The position numbers and the translations under genes are program-made. The notes beneath the pieces were generated by a model. That model was given only the letters and a program-made list of their open reading frames with translations. It did no database searches and had not been told where the DNA came from. From Chloroflexota bacterium (GTDB taxonomy: Bacteria; Chloroflexota; Anaerolineae; Anaerolineales; Anaerolineaceae), in NCBI GenBank assembly GCA_004347695.1, contig SLTK01000002.1, positions 62,001 through 126,000 of the forward strand: a stretch of DNA of 64,000 nucleotides. Reading direction: 5' to 3'. Every line of letters starts with the position of its first letter. Positions within the stretch are counted from its first letter, which is position 1. Positions 50,019 through 58,224 of this stretch are shown here, piece by piece.

Positions 50019-51730
50019 TTATCGGCTTCCTTCAAACGAGCGCGTTCGTGCTTGAAAATCCGGCGCAGGATGGCGGTGGTGGCGGCGTAAGTCGAATCCA
50101 TGCCAAAATACGAGAGCGTCCCGGCGCCCAGGTTTTTCCCCTTGCCGAGCGGCGTGTCTGAGGCGTAATGCAGAATGCCCAGGTCAAATGGCAGGTTAAA
50201 GAAATTGACGATTTCGTTGACCGGGTGGCGCTTGGGGCGCGCCATTTCGTACACTGCTGAAAGGTAAGGGCCGGCTTCCATTTCGATGTCGGTGTAACCT
50301 TCGCGGTAGATCACGTCCATGATGCGCGCGTTTTGCAAAAAGGTGCCGTACACACTGACGGCTTTCTGGTTGTCGAGCACAGTGCCAAATTGAAGGTAAG
50401 GCGAAACTTCTTCGGCCTTGAAACAGTTCTCGAACAGGTAGGTGTTTTCCGAATGTTCATCCTGCACGACATTCGGGATGATCACGTCTCCCTGCCGGCC
50501 GTTGAGCGTGGCCGCCTTGCCCATAATGTATACGCCAAGGATGGGTTGGGCGTGCTCGGCGATTTTGACCAGCAAGTTGTAGGCGCCCATCCCCAACGGA
50601 TAGTCGATATTCAAGATCAAGGCGTCCGATTGGGTCAGCCAGGTGTAATCCTCATCGTTCAAACGCGGGTCCAGCCAGGCAGGGTTGAGTTTCTTCAGCT
50701 CCACCCGCTGCGCCTCAACGTCGAAGTAATGCTCGCTGGGCACTCGGATAATACCGGCTTCGGTTTCAGCCGCAGCCTGCCCGCTGATCAAGTGACGCCC
50801 CTCGCTGGTCTGCTGGTACTTTTTTAATACGTAATACCAGAAATTTTCCTGGTTGGAAGGTACCTGGCCTGAAGTAATGCTTTCCCATTCGGCCTTTAAA
50901 TCGTCGTTTTCTTTGCGATCAAGGAACTGCTGTAATTCCGCCTGGTGACGCAGCGCAAAGCCGGTGAGCAGGTTAGGCAGGCTGTGGGTGTTGCTGGATA
51001 TGAAATAGACCGGGCGGTCGTTCAGTTCCGGACAGACGCGCTCGATATTGTCCCACCAGGCGCGGGTTGCCAGGCGGTAATCCGCCAGCGAGCCGCTCAA
51101 CAGGCGAACGCCGATCCGGCAGCGTTTGTGGGCAATGCGCTGCAAGGTGGAGCTAAATGCTCGACCCCAGATGGTGCGCAGTCGTTCCAGGTCTTCTACG
51201 CTGATCTCCAGCAGTTCCGCCAGCGTTTGAAAGGCGGTCGCGTCCTTCTCGACGGCTCGCCAGGTCAACGAGGCTGGCCAGCGCTGCAGCAAAGTATGCA
51301 GTTTGTTCCACTCGATCTGATAGGCGACCAGCGATGGAATGATGTCATCCAGATCGGAGCGGCTGGCGATGTAGCACGCCAGCGTGTCTTTGCGATTGAA
51401 AAAGCAGCGCCGGCGGCGGGCACGGGCGGACACTTGCTGCCAGTTTTCGATTTCCAGATAACCGTGCTGGTGAAAAACTACTGCGGACTGTCCCAGAATG
51501 ACCGATCGCACGTCGGGCATGCAGTCGGGCAGCCGCAGCAAGCTGTAAATGAAAGCCGAGGTATCCGGTGTGCTCTTGCGCGCGTCCAGGTGGAGCGACG
51601 AATTTGTGGCTGCATGCGTTTCTTCCAGCGTCCGGATCTGAAATTCAGCCGTGGTGCGCAGCAGCGAGTAAATGGTTCGCAGGTAAAGTGCGATTTCGTC
51701 CGAAGCAGTGCTGGGTACGGTTCTTTCCAT
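50015..51730 (-). CDS. Large protein with nucleoside-phosphorylase-like C-terminal part
   Basis: A 571-residue soluble protein, first gene of a three-gene operon. The N-terminal half is helical, with no known motif visible (LYLRTIYSLLRTTAEFQIRTLEE). The C-terminal half (from about 350) reads like a purine nucleoside phosphorylase fold: DALILNIDYPLGMGAYNLL, ILGVYIMGKAATLNGRQGDVI, and GYTDIEMEAGPYLSAVYEMA, where the E-M-E is the usual ribose-binding segment. It may therefore act on nucleosides or a modified base. I chose the ATG at 51730 (MERTVPSTA); a longer frame to 51856 starts with unlikely sequence. The family is present in Anaerolineae to my knowledge, but its function is not known. Confidence 0.65.
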   Translation of the reverse strand: MERTVPSTASDEIALYLRTIYSLLRTTAEFQIRTLEETHAATNSSLHLDARKSTPDTSAFIYSLLRLPDCMPDVRSVILGQSAVVFHQHGYLEIENWQQVSARARRRRCFFNRKDTLACYIASRSDLDDIIPSLVAYQIEWNKLHTLLQRWPASLTWRAVEKDATAFQTLAELLEISVEDLERLRTIWGRAFSSTLQRIAHKRCRIGVRLLSGSLADYRLATRAWWDNIERVCPELNDRPVYFISSNTHSLPNLLTGFALRHQAELQQFLDRKENDDLKAEWESITSGQVPSNQENFWYYVLKKYQQTSEGRHLISGQAAAETEAGIIRVPSEHYFDVEAQRVELKKLNPAWLDPRLNDEDYTWLTQSDALILNIDYPLGMGAYNLLVKIAEHAQPILGVYIMGKAATLNGRQGDVIIPNVVQDEHSENTYLFENCFKAEEVSPYLQFGTVLDNQKAVSVYGTFLQNARIMDVIYREGYTDIEMEAGPYLSAVYEMARPKRHPVNEIVNFFNLPFDLGILHYASDTPLGKGKNLGAGTLSYFGMDSTYAATTAILRRIFKHERARLKEADK

Positions 51731-52015
51731 GCCGGTCGTTTCCAATCCCCAAAAATTTATCTGATTGTAACATGGAGGGGTAGCCATTCGACGGCGATAA
51801 GGACAGTATTTAGATTGTAGATGCACGGGGATTGTAATAGAGCGTCGGTTTATCAACGTGCCCCGTGCCCATGTTTATACCGAAAATCAAATCGCGATAT
51901 GGAAAGTAATTTTTGGTGTGCACAATGAAACAGACACGGGGAAACACGAAAGAATGAGATACGTATAACATCCCGGTGCCCCTTGTATCTTTATCTGATT
52001 GGTTTCTGTTTGCCA

Positions 52016-52065
52016 TAAGGTTATCAACCCCACCCATCCCGCCCCAGTCTTGGGGCGGGTTTGTC
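52016..52065 (-). repeat. 50-bp dispersed intergenic element, copy 2
   Basis: Inverse copy of 1881-1930 at about 80 percent identity. Here the centre is a strong hairpin, CCCGCCCCA with TGGGGCGGG and a 4-base loop. Confidence 0.55.
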
Positions 52066-52071
52066 TTAATT

Positions 52072-52109
52072 GAGTGTTTTTGCGCCGCTATAGCGGCGCA
52101 AAAACACTC
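52072..52109. repeat. Perfect 38-bp palindrome
   Basis: GAGTGTTTTTGCGCCGCTA is followed without a loop by its exact complement. A 19-bp perfect stem of this kind can form a cruciform or a very stable RNA hairpin on either strand. No T-run follows, so it is not a standard terminator. It is immediately next to the 50-bp dispersed element. Confidence 0.85.
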
Positions 52110-52304
52110 GAAATTCATTTCCCCCCCGCTCCCCGGTTTAACACTGGCTTTTCACAGACGGCCAAACTTTCGGAGAGCGGGGTCGGGGGTGAGGGGTTAA
52201 TCATGTTCGTTACCTGAGCTATGAAAGCTTTCGGAATACCAACTGATTAACCTCAAGACCGCATCTACCGACGATGCAAGAGGATAAAACAACGAGAGTG
52301 GGGT

Positions 52305-52844
52305 TTAATAATTTTGATAGTTTAAAATTTTGATGATTCTACCCACCACGCGGCTGACGCTGGTAATCACTTCTCTGGCAGGCGGTTGGTCAAAAGTCAA
52401 TGACGCCGGTTGAATGCCGATCAGTTCCACCTTGCAGCCCAGTTCCTGGCGCAGGAAAGCGCCCAGCACGGCCGGCGGCAGGCCATGGGTAAAAGCATCC
52501 ATGCCTTCCACCGCATCCCAGGGCAGCCAGGCAATCGTTCCAACCGGTTGTTCCATATCCACGGCATCGATCACCACAACCAGGTCGGGTTGAAATTTAC
52601 GTAGCGTTCCGGTAATGTTCTCCGGGGCAACGCCCGCATCCAACGCCAGCACATCTTCCCGCGGCGCCAACCGGGCGGCCAGTTTGCGGGCGATCAACGG
52701 CCCGGCGCAGTCGTCTGCGTTGAACTCATTGCCAATCCCGACGAAGGCAACCCGCGGCAATTGTCCCGGTATTGCATCGGCACGTTTCCGCGCGTCAAGC
52801 CCGCTCAGCGTCCGTCTTAGCTGCCTGCTCCATGAAGTGAGCAA
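52305..52844 (-). CDS. Hydrogenase maturation endopeptidase (HycI-like)
   Basis: A 179-residue protease of the HycI/HyaD family. After a basic lead of about 28 residues comes VAFVGIGNEFNADDCAGPLIARKL, the family opening with nickel-binding Glu, then LDAGVAPENITGTL and VVVIDAVDME (second metal Asp). It cuts the C-terminal tail of the large subunit after nickel insertion; the large subunit in this operon indeed has about 30 residues after DPCFSC. The start is TTG at 52844 behind GGAAGGAAG, overlapping the ferredoxin gene by 50 bp; a later start is possible. It is the last gene of the operon. Confidence 0.9.
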   Translation of the reverse strand: MLTSWSRQLRRTLSGLDARKRADAIPGQLPRVAFVGIGNEFNADDCAGPLIARKLAARLAPREDVLALDAGVAPENITGTLRKFQPDLVVVIDAVDMEQPVGTIAWLPWDAVEGMDAFTHGLPPAVLGAFLRQELGCKVELIGIQPASLTFDQPPAREVITSVSRVVGRIIKILNYQNY

Positions 52845-53211
52845 TATCTTCTTCCTTCCCGTAATACACTGCGAACGGTTGTTTTTGCGCTGCAGCTAAT
52901 TCCCAGTCTTCATTGGAAAGGCGCAAACAATTAAACCGGCAGCTAACCACACATTGGGAGCAATAAATGCAGTGGTCAGCATGGTAATTCATGATAAAAC
53001 GTTTGTTAACCTTATCGATGACGATCAATTCGATTGCATTGGCCGGGCAGTCTTTGACGCACAACTGGCAGCCGGTGCAGTTGGTAGGATCCCAGATTAA
53101 TTTACCTCGCAGCCGGATCGGTGCCGGCGTTTTGACGAAAGGATACAGCTCGGTGGCAGGTTTTTTAAACAACGAGCGCAGTAAATCACTTATCATCGGC
53201 CCAACTGACAT
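52795..53211 (-). CDS. Group 4 hydrogenase 8Fe ferredoxin subunit (HycF/MbhN/NuoI-like)
   Basis: A 138-residue iron-sulfur protein with two [4Fe-4S] motifs: CTGCQLCVKDCP and CIYCSQCVVSCRFNC. It takes electrons from ferredoxin or another donor, or returns them, and links them to the small subunit. Length fits NuoI-like subunits. AAGGAGG lies five bases before the ATG at 53211. It sits 10 bp after the NuoH-like gene. A short basic tail after residue 110 has no known role. Confidence 0.92.
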   Translation of the reverse strand: MSVGPMISDLLRSLFKKPATELYPFVKTPAPIRLRGKLIWDPTNCTGCQLCVKDCPANAIELIVIDKVNKRFIMNYHADHCIYCSQCVVSCRFNCLRLSNEDWELAAAQKQPFAVYYGKEEDIAHFMEQAAKTDAERA

Positions 53212-53221
53212 CGCGCCCTCC

Positions 53222-54157
53222 TTAGAAAATCGATCCGAGATTGCGCCCAAGCACAATGGCAATCAACTGGACAACTGCCAGCAGCGCTCCAGCGCGCCAC
53301 CACAGCCCGACCGTCTGGTCGATGCGCAGGCGGGCGAATGCGGTCTGCAGCAGCGCCAATACCAACAGCAGCGCCAGTGTCTTGAACACGAATTCCAGTG
53401 GGTTTGCCAACCCTCCCAGGTAGAAGGCAGAAACCAAAGTCAGTCCAATAATCAGCTCGACGTCTTTACCCAGGCGGAAGAGCGCAAAGCCACGCCCGGA
53501 GTATTCGGTCATGGCGCCGGCGACGATTTCCGTCTCCGCTTCAGGGGCATCGAAGGGCGGCAGTTCAAGCTTGCCCATCAGGCCAATCATTGCCACCACA
53601 AAACCAATCGGCTGGGCGATCATCAGCCACAGGTTTTGACCAGCGTAGGTATTGATCTCGCTGATTTGCCAGGTGCCTGCCGCAATGGCAGGTCCCAGCA
53701 GGGACAGTAAAAACGGCGCTTCATACGAGAAAAGCTGTGTCAGCGTGCGAGTAGCGCCGACCAGCGAAAAGCGGCTGATGGTATTGGCGCCTGCCACCCC
53801 CATCGTCAGCGTCAGCACGGAGAGGGCATACAGTGCAATGATCAGGTCACCGCGGAAGCTGGAGGCAGGTTGAAATCCAAACAGCGGGATATAAAGTCCG
53901 GCAGTCAACGCCGCCGCCAGGGCAATCGCCGGCAGGGCAAAAAACAATCCCTTGTGCACGCCCACGGGCGTGATCTCTTCTTTCGCCAGTAATTTAAGGG
54001 TGTCTGCCAACGGCTGGATAAAGCGCGGCCCAATGCGGTTCTGAAAGCGCGCCACCAATTTTCGGTCAGCCCACTGGTAAATAAGCCCGCCGGCGATCAA
54101 AAACAGGCCGCCAGGGAAAACCAACAAAGCGAGGATGGGGGGCAGAGACAGGTTCAT
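53222..54157 (-). CDS. Group 4 hydrogenase membrane subunit (HycD/MbhM/NuoH-like)
   Basis: A 311-residue integral membrane protein with about eight helices. Family sequences GLIYQWADRKLVARFQNRIGPRF (NuoH/HycD signature near 25-45), LADTLKLLAKEEITP, and DAPEAETEIVAGAMTEYSGRGFA (acidic loop E-x-E at the quinone/proton site) are clear. It anchors the hydrogenase peripheral arm to the ion-moving membrane part. Its ATG overlaps the large-subunit stop by 4 bp. Confidence 0.95.
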   Translation of the reverse strand: MNLSLPPILALLVFPGGLFLIAGGLIYQWADRKLVARFQNRIGPRFIQPLADTLKLLAKEEITPVGVHKGLFFALPAIALAAALTAGLYIPLFGFQPASSFRGDLIIALYALSVLTLTMGVAGANTISRFSLVGATRTLTQLFSYEAPFLLSLLGPAIAAGTWQISEINTYAGQNLWLMIAQPIGFVVAMIGLMGKLELPPFDAPEAETEIVAGAMTEYSGRGFALFRLGKDVELIIGLTLVSAFYLGGLANPLEFVFKTLALLLVLALLQTAFARLRIDQTVGLWWRAGALLAVVQLIAIVLGRNLGSIF

Positions 54158-55332
54158 CGGTAATATTCAATCCCATACTGACGTAATTTTTCCCAGGACC
54201 AAACCTGCGGACCCTGCTGGCCGCGTTTCAAGCTGATACTGCGGTCATTGCACGAGAAGCACGGGTCGATCCCGGAGAGAAGCATCGGCATATCGGCCAG
54301 TTTCAGACCAATGGCCAGGGAAAGGACGGTTGACCAGTTGCATAAGCTTGGTGTGCGTACCTTGACTCGTTCCGGTTTTTCGCTGCCGTTACTGGCAATA
54401 AAATACAGCAGTTCGCCGCGCGGCGCTTCCACCCGGCTGACCACCTCGCCGGCGGGAATACGCCGCGGCACGCGGGTTGTCAACTCACCCTGCGGCATGT
54501 GATCGAGAATCTCACGAATGATCCGGATCGATTCGAAGGTTTCATTGATGCGGACGATAAAACGGCCATGCAGGTCGCCGCTGGTATGCGTCATCACTTT
54601 CACCGGGAACTGGTCGTAGATGAGATACGGTGCATCCACCCGGATGTCGCGGGCCACGCCGGAAGCGCGTGCGGTTGGTCCAATGGCGCCCAGAAATTCC
54701 GCCTTTTCGGTGGTCATGGTGCCAATGTCTTGAGTCCGGCCAATGAAAGTTTCATCTGTTGTAACCACTTTCATATAGAAATGATTGCGCTCTTCCAGAA
54801 AATCCAGGCCTTTATGGATTTCAGCCGCCAGTTCCGACGTAATGTCAAACTTGACCCCGCCCAGCAAGTTGGCTGAATAATGCACCTTGTTGCCCGAGAT
54901 TTTTTCCAGCAGGTCCATGACGGTCTCGCGGTCGCGCCAGGAGTACATGAAAAGTGTGTCAAAGCCGCCCTCATGCGCGGCAACCCCCAGCCACAGCATA
55001 TGACTGTGAATCCGCTCCAGTTCGGCCATCAGTTGACGGATGGCATTGGCGCGCTGCGGGACTTTGACCCCCGCCAATTTTTCGACGCCCAGCGTGTAAG
55101 CGGTGGCATGCACATGCGAACATATGCCGCAGATGCGTTCCATCAGGTACAAATTTTGCGTCCAGGTGCGCGCTTCAGCGCCTTTTTCGATACCGCGGTG
55201 CACATACCCAAGCCGCACAGACGCCCCGGTGACAATTTCGCCGTCCACCCAAAACTCGAAGTTGGCGGGTTCTTTTAACGCCGGGTGCTGCGGGCCAATC
55301 GGAATGACAAATTTATTGGTATCTGCGGCCAT
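54154..55332 (-). CDS. Group 4 [NiFe] hydrogenase large subunit (HycE/MbhL-like)
   Basis: A 392-residue catalytic subunit. Both nickel-binding cysteine pairs are intact: ERICGICSHVHATAYT near 72 and GIDPCFSCNDR near 355, which distinguishes it from complex I NuoD. IPIGPQHPALKEP, HRGIEKG and LGVAAHEGGFDTLF are further family motifs. About 30 residues follow the DPCxxC pair and should be removed by the HycI-like protease encoded last in the operon, by analogy with HycE, which is cut after an Arg in the same place. It interconverts H2 and protons in the cytoplasm at the membrane. The start is 3 bp after the NuoC-like gene. Confidence 0.95.
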   Translation of the reverse strand: MAADTNKFVIPIGPQHPALKEPANFEFWVDGEIVTGASVRLGYVHRGIEKGAEARTWTQNLYLMERICGICSHVHATAYTLGVEKLAGVKVPQRANAIRQLMAELERIHSHMLWLGVAAHEGGFDTLFMYSWRDRETVMDLLEKISGNKVHYSANLLGGVKFDITSELAAEIHKGLDFLEERNHFYMKVVTTDETFIGRTQDIGTMTTEKAEFLGAIGPTARASGVARDIRVDAPYLIYDQFPVKVMTHTSGDLHGRFIVRINETFESIRIIREILDHMPQGELTTRVPRRIPAGEVVSRVEAPRGELLYFIASNGSEKPERVKVRTPSLCNWSTVLSLAIGLKLADMPMLLSGIDPCFSCNDRSISLKRGQQGPQVWSWEKLRQYGIEYYR

Positions 55333-55335
55333 AAG

Positions 55336-55842
55336 TTATGCTCCTTCCGCCCCGGCTACTGGCTGATTAAAGCCGGTAAACGACTTCCGCAGGGGGTATA
55401 CACCGACCGGCCAATCATCCGCCAGAATCAAATGTCCGGTGACGCGCAGGCCAATGACCTCAACCCCCAACATCTCGCGCAGTTCCCACTCATAAAGCAT
55501 GGCGGTCGGCGTTATTCCGGAGATGGTGGGGATCGCTGCCTGGCTGTACGGCAAGGTGATGCGCAGGGTCACCACTGCGGCACCACTGCAAAACAGGTAC
55601 AGCACGTCGATAGCGCCTTCCGCTTGCGACTCGCCTTGAGTAACTGGCTGCCCCGGCCGGTCAAGCCCGACGATGGCGCTCAGGTACCCCCAGGATTCAT
55701 CTACCAGAGCACGCACGGCTGCCAATAAGTCATCCGGGTGGATGCTCACCTCCAGCCGTTCCGGCTGTGGACGGTTGATGGCCTTCGCAAACGGTTTCAA
55801 AACGGCCTCTGCCGCCCCTAATGATCCAATCGTACTAGCCAT
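55336..55842 (-). CDS. Group 4 hydrogenase NuoC-like subunit (MbhK/HycE N-part)
   Basis: A 168-residue protein from the ATG at 55842, six bases after GGAGG. Its centre follows the 30-kDa complex I subunit pattern: WGYLSAIVGLD, VVTLRITLPYS, PTISGITPTAMLYEWELREMLGVEVIG. The C-terminal YPLRKSFTGFN resembles the WPLRKDF-type end of NuoC. In other group 4 enzymes this unit is fused to the large subunit (HycE) or separate (MbhK). It overlaps the small-subunit gene by 8 bp; a longer frame to 55890 is less likely. Confidence 0.85.
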   Translation of the reverse strand: MASTIGSLGAAEAVLKPFAKAINRPQPERLEVSIHPDDLLAAVRALVDESWGYLSAIVGLDRPGQPVTQGESQAEGAIDVLYLFCSGAAVVTLRITLPYSQAAIPTISGITPTAMLYEWELREMLGVEVIGLRVTGHLILADDWPVGVYPLRKSFTGFNQPVAGAEGA

Positions 55843-56383
55843 GATGATCCTCCAGACCGCTGCCGCTATGCAGCACGCCGTCCAATCCACTACCTGACCA
55901 TTGAATCGGCTCCGGTCGTTTGCCGGCCTTTAGCGCCTCCAGCAAAACGGCAACCCCATATATAATGCCTTCCGGGCGCGGCGGGCACCCGGGAACGAAT
56001 ACATCCACCGGCAGCAGCTCATTGATGCCGCCGACGATGTTGTAACATCCATGGAAAACACCACCGGAAAGCCCGCAAGAGCCCACTGCGATGACAAATT
56101 TCGGTTCGGGCATCTGTTCATAGGTGCGCAGCAGCGCGTCCCGCGCTTGCATGGTGACCGGGCCAGTGCAAAGCAGCACATCGGCGTGGCGCGGGCTGCC
56201 CTGTAGTTTGATGCCGAAGCGTTCCACATCATAGCGTGGGGTGAGTGTGGCCAAAATTTGAATGTCGCAGCCGTTGCACGACCCGCTGTTGAAATGGATC
56301 GCCCAGGGAGAGTTGATGCGCGCCCAGGCAGTGACTTTCGTGAGTACATTCTGCCAGGATGAATTAAGGGTTTGTTGGACCAT
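55835..56383 (-). CDS. Group 4 [NiFe] hydrogenase small subunit (HycG/MbhJ/NuoB-like)
   Basis: A 182-residue protein holding the proximal [4Fe-4S] cluster: FNSGSCNGCDIQ (Cys pair), VGSCGLSGGVF and FVPGCPPRPEGI supply four cysteines, as in NuoB-type subunits. It passes electrons between the NiFe site and the ferredoxin subunit. It lacks the long C-terminal clusters of group 1-3 hydrogenases, so this is group 4. It starts 10 bp after the NuoA-like gene. Confidence 0.95.
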   Translation of the reverse strand: MVQQTLNSSWQNVLTKVTAWARINSPWAIHFNSGSCNGCDIQILATLTPRYDVERFGIKLQGSPRHADVLLCTGPVTMQARDALLRTYEQMPEPKFVIAVGSCGLSGGVFHGCYNIVGGINELLPVDVFVPGCPPRPEGIIYGVAVLLEALKAGKRPEPIQWSGSGLDGVLHSGSGLEDHHG

Positions 56384-56393
56384 AACGTCTCCG

Positions 56394-56705
56394 TTACCCT
56401 AACAGCAAGATGATCATTGCCAGCGCCAACCCGCCCAGATAGGGCAGGACGCGGATTGAAAAGTCGCCCAGGCCAACCACCAGCGTACCCAGGTGCAAAA
56501 TGGCAAAGAAAAACGCGATCAGGAAAAACGGCCGGTAACCGGGTGTAGCGTGACTGGTGGCCTGCTCCTCGCCGCCTGTGTACGGGCTTTCTTTAACGTC
56601 GGAAGATTTGGCAGGACCAGCCAACGCCTTGCCAAATCCGGCCAGAGCGAAAACCAGTGGAATATAGAGTAAAAAAGCTACCGGAGGGGTAAGTATAAAG
56701 TCCAT
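56394..56705 (-). CDS. NuoA-like small membrane subunit (MbhI-like)
   Basis: A 103-residue membrane protein from the ATG at 56705 (GGAG eight bases before). Helix 1 is LTPPVAFLLYIPLVFALAGF. The loop SPYTGGEEQATSH echoes the PYECG loop of NuoA, and FLIAFFFAILHLGTLVVGL is the second helix. The acidic residue usual in NuoA's helix is absent (HLG). In membrane-bound hydrogenases this subunit wraps the joint between the antiporter and hydrogenase parts. The longer frame to 56729 would overlap the NuoN-like gene and has a poor ribosome site. Confidence 0.8.
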   Translation of the reverse strand: MDFILTPPVAFLLYIPLVFALAGFGKALAGPAKSSDVKESPYTGGEEQATSHATPGYRPFFLIAFFFAILHLGTLVVGLGDFSIRVLPYLGGLALAMIILLLG

Positions 56706-56718
56706 CAGCATTTCTCCA

Positions 56719-58224
56719 TCATCCGCCAAACAGCATCAGTAAACTTTGGGCGGCAGGACCAGTGAGCCAATCCGCCAACGACGGCCAGACGCCCAGTACC
56801 ACCACCCCCAGGCTCAGAACCACCATCGGTACAGACATCAACACCGGAATGGGCCTGCCCTGTTCGACAATACCGGCAGGTTGACGGCGATACAACCGGT
56901 TGACCAGCGGCGCGTAGTAACCCAGCGAGAGGACGGAGTTGAGGGCGGCAAAAACAACCAACGCCATGATCCAGGCGTTGCCGGTCTGGAACCCGCCAAC
57001 GAAAATTTGCCATTTAGACATAAAACCCGCCAGCGGGGGCAAGCCGCCCAAGCCCAGTACCGCCACACTGAAGGCGAAGGCCGCCAGCGGATATTTACGC
57101 GAGGCGCCGTTCAGGTCGTCCAACACCAGGGGATCATGATTGCCGACCGCCTGGTGCAGGCTGTAGAGCAGCGCGCCGGCGGCCAAAAAGGCCAGGCCTT
57201 TCATCATGGCGTGTGTCAGGATGTGGAAGAAACCGCCAGCGGCCGAATATTCCGAGCCCATCACTGCCCCGGCGCCTACGCCCAGCAAAATGTAGCCCAT
57301 GTGACTCAGGCTGGAGTAGGCCAGCAGGCGTTTGACCTGAGTCTGGCGTAGCGCCATAAGATTGCCAACCAGCATATTGACCGCAGAAAAACCCAGCAGC
57401 AAAGCACCCCAGGAAACAGTCACAAGGTGCAGCGCCCCCAGCGCACGCAGAATCGCCACCAGACCGGCTTCAATAACCACGCCGGATAGCATGGCGCTGA
57501 TACCACTGGGCGCCTGTGAGTGGGCATCCGGCAGCCAGGTATGCAGCGGAACCAGCGCAGCCTTGACGCCAAATCCTATGATGAACAGCGCCCCGGCAGC
57601 CAGCATTAAACCTGAAGGCTGCGCTGCCAGGCGAATCTCATCCAGGTCCAGCGAGCCTGTATTGGCAAATACCAGCCCGATGGCGAGCAATACCAGCACC
57701 GTTCCCAGTGCGCTCTGCACCAGATATTTGACGCCCGCCTCGAGCGCTGCGGCTTCATTGCGATAGAAAGCTACCAGCACATACGAGCAAAGCGCCATAG
57801 CCTCGAACCACACCCACAGGTTGAACAGGTCGTCGGCTGCGCCTAAACCAATGATGGTGCCGATCATCGCAGTCAGCAGAGCGAAATAGGTTTCGCGCCC
57901 GTTGTCGCGGGCAACCGCCGGGCCGGAAAACAAAGTCACCAGCGTGCCAAGTGCCAGTACGACCGCTGCCAGCAGCAGCGCGATGCCGTCCAGGCGCAGG
58001 CTGATTGCGCCAATGGCTATCAGCAGTTCATGACGGGATTGGATAAATTCCATGCCTGCAATGAACAGGAAGTAGCCGTCAGCCAGCAGGGTGAGCAAGG
58101 CCAGCCAGCGCGCCAGATCGACTTTAGGATTTTTCCGCGTTGCAATCCGGCCAATCAGATAAATCACCGGGCTGGCAATCACCGGCAGCCCCACCGCCAG
58201 GATAAATGCATCGTTCGGGTTCAT
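56719..58224 (-). CDS. Antiporter-like subunit (MrpD/MbhH/NuoN-like)
   Basis: A 501-residue protein with about 14 helices of the Mrp/NuoLMN family. Conserved items include LFNLWVWFEAMALCSYVLVAF (helix with the key Glu), VKAALVPLHTWLPDAHSQAPSGISAMLSG (lysine and the broken helix 7), and KRLLAYSSLSHMGYILLGVGAG. It moves protons or sodium ions and turns the redox energy of the hydrogenase into an ion gradient. The start overlaps the upstream NuoL-like gene by 4 bp. Which ion is moved cannot be told from sequence. Confidence 0.93.
   Translation of the reverse strand: MNPNDAFILAVGLPVIASPVIYLIGRIATRKNPKVDLARWLALLTLLADGYFLFIAGMEFIQSRHELLIAIGAISLRLDGIALLLAAVVLALGTLVTLFSGPAVARDNGRETYFALLTAMIGTIIGLGAADDLFNLWVWFEAMALCSYVLVAFYRNEAAALEAGVKYLVQSALGTVLVLLAIGLVFANTGSLDLDEIRLAAQPSGLMLAAGALFIIGFGVKAALVPLHTWLPDAHSQAPSGISAMLSGVVIEAGLVAILRALGALHLVTVSWGALLLGFSAVNMLVGNLMALRQTQVKRLLAYSSLSHMGYILLGVGAGAVMGSEYSAAGGFFHILTHAMMKGLAFLAAGALLYSLHQAVGNHDPLVLDDLNGASRKYPLAAFAFSVAVLGLGGLPPLAGFMSKWQIFVGGFQTGNAWIMALVVFAALNSVLSLGYYAPLVNRLYRRQPAGIVEQGRPIPVLMSVPMVVLSLGVVVLGVWPSLADWLTGPAAQSLLMLFGG

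Larger units (their letters stand above)
51731..52304. other. 574-bp intergenic region rich in inverted repeats
   Basis: No gene is seen. Between the hydrogenase operon end and the nucleosidase-like operon lie, in order, an AT-rich part, the 50-bp dispersed element (52016-52065), a perfect 38-bp palindrome (52072-52109), and a C-run/G-run pair (about 52120-52133 and 52174-52197, CCCCCCCGCTCCCC against GGAGAGCGGGGTCGGGGG) that can form a long imperfect hairpin. Minus-strand transcripts from the hydrogenase operon probably end here. Confidence 0.55.

Noticed and set aside
51810..52118. 102-residue minus-strand frame in the 574-bp gap
   Set aside because: It reads through the 38-bp palindrome and the dispersed element; no protein-like features.
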